Assembly (NCBI RefSeq): GCF_000711695.1 | Contig: NW_013546922.1 | Span: forward strand, 1 to 64,000 | Direction: 5' to 3' | Source: Tilletiaria anomala UBC 951 | Taxonomy: Eukaryota > Basidiomycota > Exobasidiomycetes > Georgefischeriales > Tilletiariaceae | DNA: 64,000 nucleotides | Shown here: one piece after another, positions 12,685 through 23,564 of the stretch | Layout of the letters: every line of letters begins with the position of its first letter | Position numbering within the stretch: position 1 is the first letter of the stretch | Program-made: the position numbers and the translations under genes | Notes under the pieces: model-generated | Seen by the model: the letters and a program-made list of their open reading frames with translations, nothing else | What the model was told of the DNA's origin: nothing | The model's database searches: none

Positions 12685-13190
12685 GTCGGGCAAGCTGGGC
12701 TGGCTCCGGCCGCACACTCGCGCTCTGCCTCGTCTGGCAGTCTCCTGGTTGAACGTGAGCGGAGATTATCCTGTGCGCAGCTGCCTAGAAAGGTCCTGCT
12801 GTGCGACAGGTGTCTTGAACTGCAAGAAAAGGAACACTCCCACAGAAGAGAGAGCGATGCTGATGGAAGTTTGCTATGCATAAGCCGAGCACATGCTGGT
12901 GGTCATTGGTTCGAACGGGAGGAGGTGCCCAAGTAGGGTTACTGTTGCATCCCTGGACACTTGATACTAACCAGTGACGCAACGTTTTACCTCGGGCAAT
13001 AAATGTACAAGCCACCAGGTGATGCAATCGAGTCGAGGTGCGAGCAGGTGAGCTTCTACATCGAGGCACCGTACGGCTGGCCCGCAGAAGATCTATCCCG
13101 GCCTCGCACCTGCCGTCTTGCCTCGCAAGGCACGAACAGAAGACCCTGCCTCGCAGGCGCACAGGTTTCGCATTTGCTTTACCTCGAAGT
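12685..13190. promoter_or_regulatory. Divergent intergenic promoter region, CTR9 / histidine phosphatase
   Basis: About 500 bases between two divergent start codons. No gene is seen inside. It must contain both promoters, but I could not identify a specific TATA box or activator site with confidence. Confidence 0.5.
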
Positions 13191-14439
13191 ATGATGACAA
13201 GCCAACGAGCACCCGTCTCGACCGAGCAGTGGCCCTGGCCTGCACCGAAATTTACATTCGAGGTTCGTTCTTCCAAAGCCTTTGTCTGGAAGGGCACCCT
13301 TCTCCGTCGTCTGCTGACGGCTTCTTTCCGACACCATTTTGAATCGTGAACCCATGACATATCGTGCTCACGCTCAGACCCTCAATGGCTTCTTTCTGTA
13401 CGACGAGGAGGTGCAACCGCCTCAGCTGCCGCCGCTGGCCGAGAACTTTGGCCTTCGCCAGGACAAGACGTGGAAGCAACTCGTAGACACGCTCACGGAG
13501 CTCAACGCATTTGCCAAAAATGGGGAGCAGTACAAACTCATCTTCGCCGGCCGGCACGGCGAGGGCTGGCACAACGTCGCCGAAGCCAAGGTGAGCGCAT
13601 ATACGCTATCCAGTCAAAAAGCCGCACCCACCGCGCGTGATGTTTTAACACTTCTCCTAAAAGTACGGCACTGAAGCGTGGGACGGCAAATGGGCTCTAC
13701 TCGACGGCGATGGTCAAATGACCTGGGGGCCAGACCCGCCGCTGACGCCTCTCGGCGTCTCGCAAGCACAAGCCGTTAACAGCATGTGGAAGCGCCTCCT
13801 CAGCGAGGCTCCGCCCAACGACGAAGACCGCCCACCCCTTCCGACGATTCTCTTCAGCAGCCCAATGCAGCGCAGTGCTGTGACGCTGCGCATGACTTAC
13901 GATGGTGTCCTCCTTGGCGCAAACACGATCGAGGGCCGCGCGCCACTTGTGCCGCGCATGCGTGAGCTGTGGCGCGAAACCCTGACGACGCACATGTGCG
14001 ATCGCCGCGCCGATAAGACGGTCATTCAGCAGAGGTTTCCGGAGTTCGAAATAGAAGAGTCTATGACCGAGAAGGACGAGTTATTTATGGTGCGTGGAAG
14101 CGATCACCACGAGCCCGCGCCCTGGACTAAAATAGTGACTTGTCCGATGGCCAAACAGGAAGTGCTAGAGGAAGATGCGACGAGTGCCATCCGACTGCGG
14201 CACAGTCTGAGTCAGACATTCACGGAGTCTGAGGGCCATCAGAGTGAGTTTATTTGTCTTTGTTTTGCTGGAGGCCCGTTGCAAGCTCGGTATTTAGAGA
14301 CGTTTCACAACCAGTCATCGGCATCACCTTACACTCTGGCGTTATGCTAGGCCTGATGACAGCCGTCGGACATGCCGTGTTCAAGCCCAAAATCTGCGGT
14401 GTGGTCCCAATGATTGTAAAAGCGACGCCTGTGAAGTGA
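13191..14439 (+). CDS. Histidine phosphatase superfamily protein (phosphoglycerate mutase-like, PMU1 type)
   Basis: Cytosolic enzyme of the histidine phosphatase fold. The catalytic RHG motif reads LIFAGRHGEGWHN, followed by YGTEAWDGKWALLDGD, LTPLGVSQAQ, SSPMQRSAVTLRMTY and the second-half histidine in GITLHSGVMLGL. This order matches yeast Pmu1 and its fungal relatives, whose physiological substrate is unsettled. The start is ambiguous. I prefer the ATG at 13191 (MMTSQRAPVS to KFTFE), spliced from 13262 to 13378 in phase 0, because family members start with a W-rich segment before GFF. Otherwise the ATG at 13354 is used. Further introns lie near 13590-13665 and 14244-14315. Confidence 0.82.
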
Positions 14440-14562
14440 TTGCGAGTGAGAGCATTAAACCTGATTCGTTGTTACGAACCGCATCTATGATACATGTTGT
14501 AAATGCAGAGAGGGGATGGTGCATCGGACTGGTAATTTCTTGCAGAGCAAAAAAGGTCGGTT

Positions 14563-17500
14563 TCAAGATGAGGAAGCGGCAGCATCGTGGATAGGAGCCG
14601 CAACTCGTGCTTCCGCATCGCTAATGAGCGTTGCTGTGTGAAGAACGAGCGGCGGTGGGAACGCGCGAGCCTCCATGCGGTGCAGCAATTGGTGCGCAGC
14701 GTGGAGCTCATTTGCGTTGAGTTCTGCGCGGATCATCTCCTCGTATGTCGAGGGCTCGCGGAAAACCGACCTCCAAGGGTATGCAGGGTCTAAGGGTGGC
14801 AGGCGCGCAGAGTCCCGCTGCGACATCGCCTGCGCATCAGGCGTCGCCAAGGCACCAGCGCCATGCGTCCGCGGTCCGTGGTTGCCCGCGGCGGCGACGC
14901 CGACGGCGGGGTCGATCATCTGGAAAAAGATTGCGCGTGCTTCGTCAAGCTCGGCTGGTCCGGCGCGACCGAGCGCCTTGATGAACACATTCGCGAGGTA
15001 TGCCGTGGGACGGATGCCTTTGTCAAGGGCGGCAGCAAGTTGCTGGCGCATGCGGGGAATCTCATTATGAGCTGCATAGACAGCCAGCAGCGCCTCGTAG
15101 CACACGGCGTCTGGCAGTTGCTGTCCGCCACGGAGGCTGGAGGGATGCTGGGCGATGGACTGGAAGATTTGCTCTGCTCGTGGGAGGTCCTTCAAGGCGA
15201 CTCCGTGACTAGTGATCAAGGACGCCCAGTGTGTACCCTGCACAGGTATTTGCCGGTTCTGTACAATCTCTTCGAAAGCCTCGTGCATCAGGCGCTCGTC
15301 AACGGGCTGCCGCGGAAAGACAGGAGAGTCAGCTTAAGGGGGAAAATGAATTCGGGGCCTTGCTCACCTCTATTGTTCCGTGCAGGTCCAGAATGAGCTT
15401 GTACGTGTGCGCACTGGGCTGCACGCGCGCTTGTCGGAGTTTATCGAGGTAGAACATCGCCTTTTTCTTGTCCGGCTGGGTGTGAACGTAAAACTGGATC
15501 ATGCAATTATACGGCGGCACGCGCGGCCGGAAGCCGCGATCGCTCTCCATCTCGTGGAAGAGCTCCCGGGCCTTGGCCTCATCGCCGATGCGCGTGCAGG
15601 CGTTGATCGCGGCGCCGTACGAGACGCTGCTGGGGCGGATGCCGAGTGCCTGCATCTGTGCAAAGAGCTGCAGCGCGCGGTCGGCCTTGCGGGCGCGGGA
15701 GAGCTTAGAGATAATTGTGTTGAATAGGTAAACATTCGGCCGGACGCCGAGGCGCTGCGACTCGTCGAAGAGCTCCTGCGCAATTAAAGCATCGTCCGTC
15801 GTGTCCTTGATCACAGCGATGAGGGCGGCGTAGGCGTCGGCGGACGGAACCTGCCCGGAGCTGATGATCGAGTGGCGTTGCAGATTGGCACGCTCGAACT
15901 GGTCGGCGTGGGCAAGTGCGCCCATCATGCTACTCTCGACCAAGCGCCATCCATCTACTTTCCAGCCGACAGACCCGCTAGCAGTGCCGAGAACGTGCGT
16001 GGCGATGCTGTGAAAGTAGTCTAGGGTAGGGACGTCCTTCATGCGTCCTGCATAGTTGATCAGCCCCGAGAGAACCTGCGGCGTCGGGTAGTCGCCGACT
16101 GCAAGCGCGGCATTGAGCAAGTCGAGTATCTGAGGCAGCGTGTTGGTGTCCCAGTGCTTTGTCAAAGCCGCTAAGCGCTCGGAGAGGTCCTCATCGATAA
16201 CGTGAACATGGGGCAAGGGAGGCGAGCCTGATGCCGTGCCGGAAGAGGCGACGGACGTGGCATCACCGCTGGCGCTGTTGCCGCTGGTCTGATCAAAGAC
16301 GAAGCTTGCTGGCGGACTGGGCGAGCCGCTGGATGAAGCGACGCGCCACGGCTGCGCCGCAAGCAGGTCCCTGTAGCTGGGGTCGAGGAACGGAGCAAGC
16401 ATGCGAATGCCATCTGCGCCATAGCGGTCGTGCAGGATGTCCGCAAGCGGGGACCAGTCGAGGCCCTGGTGCGCGCTGCGCGCTTGCGCTTGTGGACGCT
16501 GCGCAGCGTCCTGTAGCAGCAGGCGGAGCTCAGGAGCGAGCTCGGCCTCAGCGCGGGAGACGGCAACGCTCGCGAGGTGCGCGGCGAAAGCTCGAATGAG
16601 CAGGCTCAGCGCGCGATCCGAGACACTGATCCTGTCAGCAGCGTCTGGCGTGGCGTAGTAGAGCGTGACGAGATTGAGCAGCAGCTCGCTCTCTGGCTCC
16701 AGCGCCAGCGTCGAACGTTCGAAGAGGGGCAGCGCAACCATTTCCAGTGCGTCCGACAGCACGAGGCCCGCGCTCGGCTGCGTGAGGTGCAGCGCAAGGG
16801 AGACGATGGCCTCGGAGTCCTGTAGACGGCTCGCAGGCACGAGCATTGCGACGGTGCGCTGGAACACGCCAGCGGCGTCGCGTGTGCGCCCGTCGGCTGT
16901 GAGGCGCTGCACGAGCGCCACGAGCACATCATGCAGCTGCGGCGCGGCGGCGGCGGGAATGCGATTGACGAGCTCGAGCGCAGCGTCGTGGTCGTCGCGC
17001 GCGAGGTACGCTTGCAGCAGCACGGGCGCGGCAGGCGTGCGCGCATCGAGATCAAGGCGGCGGAGGAGCGGTGAGTACCTGGTCGCATCGGCATGCGCGA
17101 GCGCAGTGGCGACGCTCGCGGCGATGCGGCCCGAGGGCTGAGCAAGACCGGCGGCAGCGAGCTCGCTAATCTTGGCGTACCACTCGGCAGCCTGCTCGAA
17201 CTGCCCAGCGTGCAGGAGACCCGCGAGCATCACGTCCATCGTATCGCCGTTTGGCGCCGGCGCAACGGAGAGCAGGACGACGGAATGCGCATCTTCTTCT
17301 CCGGCATCTTGCACAGACTGCGTCTCGCCTGCTTGCGGCGATAATGCAGCCGCGGTAGAAGCGCGCTGAAGCATTTCTCCCAGCACGTGCATGGCGCCAG
17401 GGACGTCGCCGAGGAGGAAGAGCGCGTTAATGAAGGCATGCCAGACATGCATCGTGCTCGCGGGGGCCAGAGCCGCTTGGGTGTCGGCGTCCACGTCCGC

Positions 17501-19330
17501 ATTCGCCTCGTCGGCTGCAGCAGGTTGCGACTGCTGTTGCGCGAGGAAATCCTGAAAGATGGAGCGCACAACTTTAAGCTTGGTCTCTGGCTGCGTGAGG
17601 GTGACGCTGTCGCCGGTGCCGCAGGCAGCATGTGCGCGCGGGCGCAGCGCGTGCTGCAGCACGCTCTCGCCGCCAGCAAAGCACGCGAGCAGCAGCTCGA
17701 ACGTCGTCGCGTTGGGTCGCATCGGCGCGGGATGCGCCTCGAGCAGCGCGAGAGCCTCGAGCGCGGTGGCCTCGTCGGCGCGCTTCGCCGCGGCGCGCAA
17801 CAGCGCGTGGTACGGTGCTAGAGTATATGGACGGCGACGCGAGGCGTGCGCAGCGCGCAAGAGTGAGACCGCCTGCGCATAGTTGGACAGCGGCTGCTTG
17901 CTGCTGCTGCTGCCACTCCCACTCCCACGGTGGTGGTCCTTGGGCGCAAACGTCTGCGCGGCCGGGTTTCTGCACAGCGCGTCGATGACAGAAGAGAGCG
18001 TGCGCGCGTTAGGCATGAGCCCGTCCTGGATCATCTGCAGGTACAGCTGCACGACCTCGTCTGGGCGGACCTTGCTTTTGCTGCGCGCCTGCGCATGCGC
18101 AGCGAGCAAGACTTCCATGACGACGTTGTACCCGCCGACCCAGCGGTCGGCTGGCGCAGGGAAAAGCGCGCAAAAGTCGGCCAGAAGGCGCTGCGCGGCA
18201 GCAGGGCCCGAGTGCATGTGCAGCAGGGTGTTGCGCAGAAGCAGCGCGCGTTCAAAGAACGCCTGCTGCGCGGCACTCACATGCGGCCTCCCGCTGCGCA
18301 CACGGCTTTCGTCGGTTTCGGTTGTTGCCTCGTCGCCTGCTGGAAGCTCCGAGGATGCGCGGCGCTTTGTGGCGGCGCGGAGCGCATCGGAAGCGTGTGC
18401 ATCGAACTCGCGCGCATGCAGAGCCGCGAGGCGCGTGTTCAGCGCGTCATCTGCGCGCACCTGCGCGGCGGCCTCGGCGAGCAGCGCGCATGCCGATGTG
18501 TGCAGGGCGTGCGCGTGCGGTGGTGCATGCGGCGGTGCATGAAATGGTGCGTTCTGGGTAAGCGCGCCAAGGCTCACGGTACGCCTGCGTCCGCCTTGCC
18601 GCACGAGTCGGGCGTGGTAGGCTGCTAGCGCGTCGTTCACTTGCGTCTCCGCTTCCGCCTTCGCCGGCTTTCCGGTATGGACGTGCGAAGCGCGCGGTGG
18701 CGGTGGCAGTGGCGAGGGTGGCAGGCCAGCGGCGGCGAATACGCGCCCGAGGCGCTCCTGCAGCTGCGCCTGCTGCGGATTAGTCGTCGTTAGGAGTGGC
18801 GCAGTGGTTACGGTCGTCTTGCGGTGTTGTGGGTCGCCTCTATGCCCTGCTACCAGCACCCTTTCGCCCTGCTGCTCATGCTCTGGCTGCTGCTGCTGCG
18901 CGATTGGGCGGCTGCGCTGCCTGCCGCGGCGATCGCTACGTGCGCGTATGCAGTTGCTCGAGTCTATATGGCGGGAAGAGGGAGACGACGAAGATGCAAG
19001 GAGAGGGGTGTCGTTGTCGTCGTCGTCGAGTTCGTCGTCATTCTCGGCGCGTTGGGGAGCGATGGTGTTGGGCTGGGCCTGCTGAGCTTGGGCGAGAAGA
19101 TGCTGGTAGTTGGCGTATGCGCCCCTACCGGCGCTCCATTTTGCGCTGCCAACGCCAGCTGCGCCAGCGCCTGCGCCGAGTCCCCACGCTGTCGCCGCCG
19201 AGGAGGAAGAAGAAGAAGAAGCGGCAGCGGCGGCGGCGGCTGCCGCGGCGCTGCTGCCGGCTGCTGCAACGCTGGCGGATGCGGCGGCGAAGCGGGCCAA
19301 GTGCAGTGCGATCTTGGAGGGAAGCGGCAT
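14563..19330 (-). CDS. Very large pentatricopeptide-repeat protein, Cya5-like
   Basis: PPR protein of roughly 1560 residues, probably mitochondrial. The N-terminus (MPLPSKIALHLARFAAASAS) is basic and amphipathic, like a targeting signal. It is followed by Ala and Ser homopolymer runs and a Q-rich linker. PPR units are visible in the middle (VVQLYLQMIQDGLMPNARTL) and strongly in the C-terminal third: NVYLFNTIISKLSRARKADR, GIRPSSVSYGAAINACTRIG, RPRVPPYNCMIQFYVHTQPD, PSAHTYKLILDLHGTIE. One intron (about 15362-15310) joins TIE to PVDERLMHEAFEEI and the last exon ends at 14563. The C-terminal block resembles the fungal Cya5 family (Neurospora cya-5 is needed for COX1 mRNA translation). The specific target here is inference. 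Confidence 0.82.
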
Positions 19331-19747
19331 GGTGTGCTGGTGGTGAGTTTGTGTGTTCCCTAGCTGCAGCGCTTGCTCGCTGACGGGGGCACAAGGAGCT
19401 GCTCGCCTCGCGCGGTGGTCTGCGCCTTGGGTATGCTTTGCTTTGCTTCGCTGGCTGCGAGGTGTGCGTCCGAACTCCCTTATGACAAGAAGAAGGAAAA
19501 GGAATGAAAGTGTTCCGTATTCCGTATTCCGCGACCCGTGTTCCGTATTCCTTTTTTGAGCAGCTTATCGACACCGCACACGAGTCTGAAAATTTGCCGC
19601 GCCAGAAAGCGAGAGTCAGTTCATCGTCCTCTCCTCTCTTCTTTTGTACTCTCGACCACCAACCATTCTTTCCTCGTCCTCATCACACATCCCCCAGCCC
19701 AGCTCGATTAACACGTAAGCAAAGCAAGCACATACCCATCACCAGTC
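19331..19747. promoter_or_regulatory. Divergent promoter region, PPR gene / NSR1, with TTCCGTATTCC repeats
   Basis: About 420 bases between the start codons of the PPR gene and NSR1. Positions 19511-19552 contain three overlapping or near copies of TTCCGTATTCC separated by GCGACCCGTG. The last 130 bases before NSR1 are pyrimidine-rich, typical of a highly expressed fungal 5' leader. No open frame of note. Confidence 0.5.
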
Positions 19748-21378
19748 ATGGGCAAAAAGATCTCCGCCGCACCCGCTCCCGCAGCCGCGCCTGCCAAGGC
19801 CAGCAAGGACGGCAAGAGCAAGAGCAAAAAGGACAAAAGTACCACCAGCGCAGCACCCCCTGCGCCTGCACAGCCTAGCGGCAAAAAGACAGCTGGTAAG
19901 AGCAAGAAGATTGAAAAGGAGCAGACCAGTAGCAGCAGTGAGAGCGACGAGGACGACGACTCGAGCGACAGCGACTCAAGCGACGAGGAGAAAGAGGAGG
20001 CCGCCAAGGTGTGTAGCGAAAACCCTGATGAGAAAAAAATCAACATAGGTAGAGACTCACTCAGGCGTCTCCTGCTCCTTACCCACAGCCCGCCGCCAAG
20101 GCAAACGGCAGCAGCAAGGCAAAGGCAACAGCCACCGCACCCGCCGCCAATGGCAAGAAGGCTGCCGCTGCCGCCGAGAGCTCCTCCGAGTCGGATTCTG
20201 ACTCAGACGCGAGCGATGACGACGACAAGAAGGACGTGAAAAAGGCCCCCGCCAAGGCCAACGGCAAGGCCCCTGTTGCCACCAAGAAGGAAGAGGAGAG
20301 TGACAGTGACGACGACTCGGACGACGGTGACAGCTCAGATTCCGACGACTCTTCTGACGATGACGAGAGCGAGGACAAGGTCGTCGCTCCTGCCGCTGCT
20401 GTTGAGAAGAGCGACAGCGACGACTCGGATGACGATGACGAGAAAATGGAGGACGCCAAGCCAGTCGCGCCGGCATCTAAGAAGCGCAAGGCGGCCGACG
20501 ACGCCACTGCTGACGCCGACACGAGCGGTACCAAGAAGAGCAAAACTACGCCAGAGACAGAATTGGCCGAAGGCGAGACATGCCAGCTGTGGGTCGGCCA
20601 GCTAAGCTGGAACGTCGACAACGACTGGCTCTCGTCCGAGTTTGGCGCGTACGGCACGGTAGTCAGCGCGCGTGTGCAGCTTGACCGCGACACCGGCAAG
20701 TCGCGCGGCTTTGGCTTTGTCCAGTTCGCCACACCCGCCGAGGCACGTGCTGCACACGCCGCCGCCACTAGCGGGCTCGAGATCGATTCGCGGCGCGTTA
20801 ACGTCGACTTCTCGTTCCCCAAGCCCGCGGCGGAGCGACCCGCGGCTCGCGCCCGTGCGTTCAACGACACGCGCTCCGCGCCATCATCCGTCCTCTTCGT
20901 CGGCGGCCTCGCTTTCGCCGCGTCCGAGGATGATGTCTGGAACACGTTTGCCACGCATGGTGAAATCGCCAGCGTGCGCATCCCCACCGACCAGGAGTCT
21001 GGTCGCCCCAAGGGCTTCGCATACGTCGAATTTGCGACGCAGGACTCCGCCACCAGCGCGCTCGAAGCGCTTAACGGCTCCACTGCCATCCACGATCGCC
21101 CCATTCGCCTCGACTACGCGCCGCCCCGCGCTGAGCGCAGCGGCAACGATTCGTCGCGTGGCGGTGGACGCGGTGGCGGACGTGGCGGCGGACGTGGTGG
21201 CGGACGCGGCGGTGGACGTGGCGGCGGACGCGGTGGCGACCGTGGCGGTGCCCGTGGTGGTGGACGCGGCGGCGGACGCGGCGGTTTCCAGTCCCGCTCC
21301 GACGGTGGATGGGCCGGGCGCAGCGTGCGCACTGGTGCCATCGCCGAGCCAAGCGGCAAGAAGATCTCTTTCGACTAG
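19748..21378 (+). CDS. NSR1: Nucleolin-like RNA-binding protein (Nsr1/gar2 type)
   Basis: Nucleolar protein needed for pre-rRNA processing and small-subunit assembly in yeasts. It starts at the ATG at 19748 with a Lys/Ala-rich segment (MGKKISAAPAPAAA). It then has alternating acidic serine tracts (SSSESDEDDDSSDSDSS and later copies), which are likely casein kinase II substrates. Two RRM domains follow: the first with QLWVGQLSWNVDNDWL (RNP2) and KSRGFGFVQFATP (RNP1), the second with VLFVGGLAFAASEDDV and RPKGFAYVEFATQDS. A C-terminal RGG array runs from 21156 to about 21290, and the protein ends GKKISFD. One intron (about 20010-20090) interrupts the acidic region. Architecture (acidic N-terminus, two RRMs, GAR tail) is diagnostic. 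Confidence 0.94.
21156..21287 (+). repeat. Tandem GGACGTGGCGGC-type repeat coding the RGG box
   Basis: About ten imperfect 12-base units of the GGHGGACGYGGC kind encode (GGRG)n in NSR1. Third-position changes show that it is old enough to have drifted while the protein repeat was kept. Such arrays expand and contract easily, so its length is likely polymorphic. Confidence 0.8.
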
Positions 21379-21656
21379 ACACCGAGTTCCGCGTTTCTGC
21401 ATTTGTCTCCTCTGCGAAGCTTGTTCCCTCATCCCCATCTCCTGCTGGCACCGCACCCACTTTATAGACTTAATCTCTACTCTGTATGCACTTCGAACGC
21501 GCGACACCCGCTTGCTCTCGCACCACACTGGTGTCCTCGTCCGTGCTGGAGACAGAACCCGCTGCTGATGGACGCACACGCAAAGACAACCACCCAAAAT
21601 GTACCATATGGCAAAGAACCTGACTGATCCATAATCATTCCATCTATCTCACATGT

Positions 21657-23564
21657 CTAGTCCTGCGCCACGCTATCCGCATGTCGAGAGACCCCGGCCA
21701 ATCTGACTGCCTTTGTTGCTGCTGCCGGCGACTTGGCGCCCGCGACGAGCAGGCCCACGCCGTGCTGGTTGAACTTGGAGGCCTCATTGCCGACGCTGAC
21801 GTACACGCAGCGACAAGCGTTTCGTTCGTCTGCATCCACATCGCTATCGCCATCGCCACCACACTCCGGGGTGGCTGCGCTCGACGAAGATGCAACTGGC
21901 AAGGCTGCTGCGCATGCTGCCCCTGCTGTCAAAGGCGCGTGGAGCAGGCTGCCGGACAGAGCCGTGCGTCCGAACAGCTCGACAGCGAGCAGACAGCCGT
22001 CTCCACGTGTGCCCGTCTGAGGGACGCGTCGCTTGCGGATGCATCCTCGTCGCGGCGCTTCCGCCGCGGGCTCCAACGCCCGCTGTTGATGCACATACTC
22101 CGCAAGGAGGTCTGCCGCCAGTGGTGTCGTAGTGTCATTGTAAGTGCCGCGACCACGCGCCTGATTCCGACGAGAGCTTATGGCCGTAGACTCACCAACG
22201 ATGGCAGGCTTGCGACTGTGCCCGATTGGCACACTGGCAAAGATCTGCTTTCTGAACGCCTGCTGCTCGCCCCGCTGCCCTGCAGCACCCGCATCGCCGC
22301 CAGCCCAGCCAAGCAGCAGAATCTCATACGGCTTCTTGCGTTCGGGCTGCGCCATGCTGACTACGGGCTGCGGCGGGAAACCTCGTGCCCCGCTGCTGGC
22401 CCCAGCCGTCATCTTGAGCCAGCACCACTCTCCCTCATAGCGCACGCCAAGCTGCGGCCAGAACTTGTTCAGGATGAAGCGGCGGACTTTGGGCGCGTTG
22501 GTGATCCAGAACGCAACGAGTGTGCGGGTGCGCCGGGCTGGCGCCTGTCCCCGCGAAGCAGCGAGCAGAGACGTGAGTGGCGCACGTAAGCGCCAGAGGT
22601 CGTACAGATCCGCCGCCGTCGCATACGAGCTATGCCTGTGCATGGAAGCGGCGTTGCCGTCTTCGTTGGCGCTCATGGACGACCGCGCCAGACGCTCCGC
22701 AGACATGTTCGGGTACGGAGGATCGACGTACAACAAGTCCACACCGCCATGTTCTCGCACTTGGGAAAGCAGCGCTTGCCAGCCCGGCGGAAAGCGTCGC
22801 TGGTCGGCTTGTAAAAGGTCTGTTGTGAGTATCGCTGACTGTGAAGGCATAAAAAAAGCCGCGCATGTACTCTCTTCCGCATTGCCCATCGAAAAGACCA
22901 TTGGAATTGGCGCATCATTCTGGATGAAGCGGCCGTGCAGAGCATCTACGTGTAAACCTTGTGAGCGGTCCTCGCCGATGCCATCATCAAGAGTTCCAGC
23001 TTCCCCAAAGGTCCCGTTGACGAATGACTCGGGTCGCGCAAAAGAGTGAACTGAGTGAGCATGCTGGTGCACCCGTGACGGGTCTCGAAGCCACCACGGT
23101 TCCGTGCGGTTGCGAATGAATTCGCTGTTCAGCAACAGGGTGACTGGTTCCACGAAAGCATCGTAGACGCCTTCGTGCACCTCTTTGGCTTCCGCAACCA
23201 GCCTTCCATCTTTTGCGCGCCGCTGCTTTTTGCGCGGGCGGGAAAGATCACCGTCAAGCGTGCTATGACCGTACGGTACAGTTGGGGGGCTCTGGAATAA
23301 TAAAACCGTGCTGTCCGAGGGAAGACCCGCTAGGAACCCAGCAAATGGATCCACAAGCAGCAGCGTCGCTGTGTCGCTCTCCCTCGAGCTTCCTTCTTCG
23401 CCGCGAGTTGCAGCGGCGTCGCAGCGCACGGTTGTCGAGTGGAGGACCGAGACGCGGTTAACCGGACGAGCCTGCTGCCGAGGCTCAGCCATGAAGGGTC
23501 TGGATGCGCGACTTGGGGGCGAGAACGTCGACGAGGCTCCTGTCTGTTCATCTCGTGCTTGCAT
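21657..23564 (-). CDS. MT-A70 family adenine methyltransferase, METTL4-like
   Basis: N6-adenine methyltransferase of the MT-A70 family, METTL4 branch, which acts on DNA or snRNA in other eukaryotes. The protein starts at the ATG at 23564 (MQARDEQTGA). The catalytic motif reads DLLYVDPPYPNMSAERL, followed by DLYDLWRLRAPLTSLL, TLVAFWITNAPKVRRFILNK, EGEWCWLKMT, KKPYEILLLGW and VPIGHSRKPAIV. The distal nucleotide-binding motif is split: LLAVELFGR, then VYVSVGNEASKFNQHG. An intron of 84 nt (22195-22112) lies between KPAIV and DLLAEYV. It is a multiple of three and free of stops. Mature length would be about 607 residues. There is a long unconserved N-terminus. It is convergent with NSR1, about 280 bases away. 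Confidence 0.85.
   Translation of the reverse strand: MQARDEQTGASSTFSPPSRASRPFMAEPRQQARPVNRVSVLHSTTVRCDAAATRGEEGSSRESDTATLLLVDPFAGFLAGLPSDSTVLLFQSPPTVPYGHSTLDGDLSRPRKKQRRAKDGRLVAEAKEVHEGVYDAFVEPVTLLLNSEFIRNRTEPWWLRDPSRVHQHAHSVHSFARPESFVNGTFGEAGTLDDGIGEDRSQGLHVDALHGRFIQNDAPIPMVFSMGNAEESTCAAFFMPSQSAILTTDLLQADQRRFPPGWQALLSQVREHGGVDLLYVDPPYPNMSAERLARSSMSANEDGNAASMHRHSSYATAADLYDLWRLRAPLTSLLAASRGQAPARRTRTLVAFWITNAPKVRRFILNKFWPQLGVRYEGEWCWLKMTAGASSGARGFPPQPVVSMAQPERKKPYEILLLGWAGGDAGAAGQRGEQQAFRKQIFASVPIGHSRKPAIVGESTAISSRRNQARGRGTYNDTTTPLAADLLAEYVHQQRALEPAAEAPRRGCIRKRRVPQTGTRGDGCLLAVELFGRTALSGSLLHAPLTAGAACAAALPVASSSSAATPECGGDGDSDVDADERNACRCVYVSVGNEASKFNQHGVGLLVAGAKSPAAATKAVRLAGVSRHADSVAQD

Noticed and set aside
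20079-21104. 341-codon open frame antisense to NSR1
   Set aside because: A shadow of the Ser/Asp and RRM coding on the plus strand; GC-rich repeats keep the antisense frame open. No family features of its own.
20884-21597. 237-codon antisense frame over the RGG array
   Set aside because: Composed of Ala/Thr runs that are the complement of GGN/CGN repeats.
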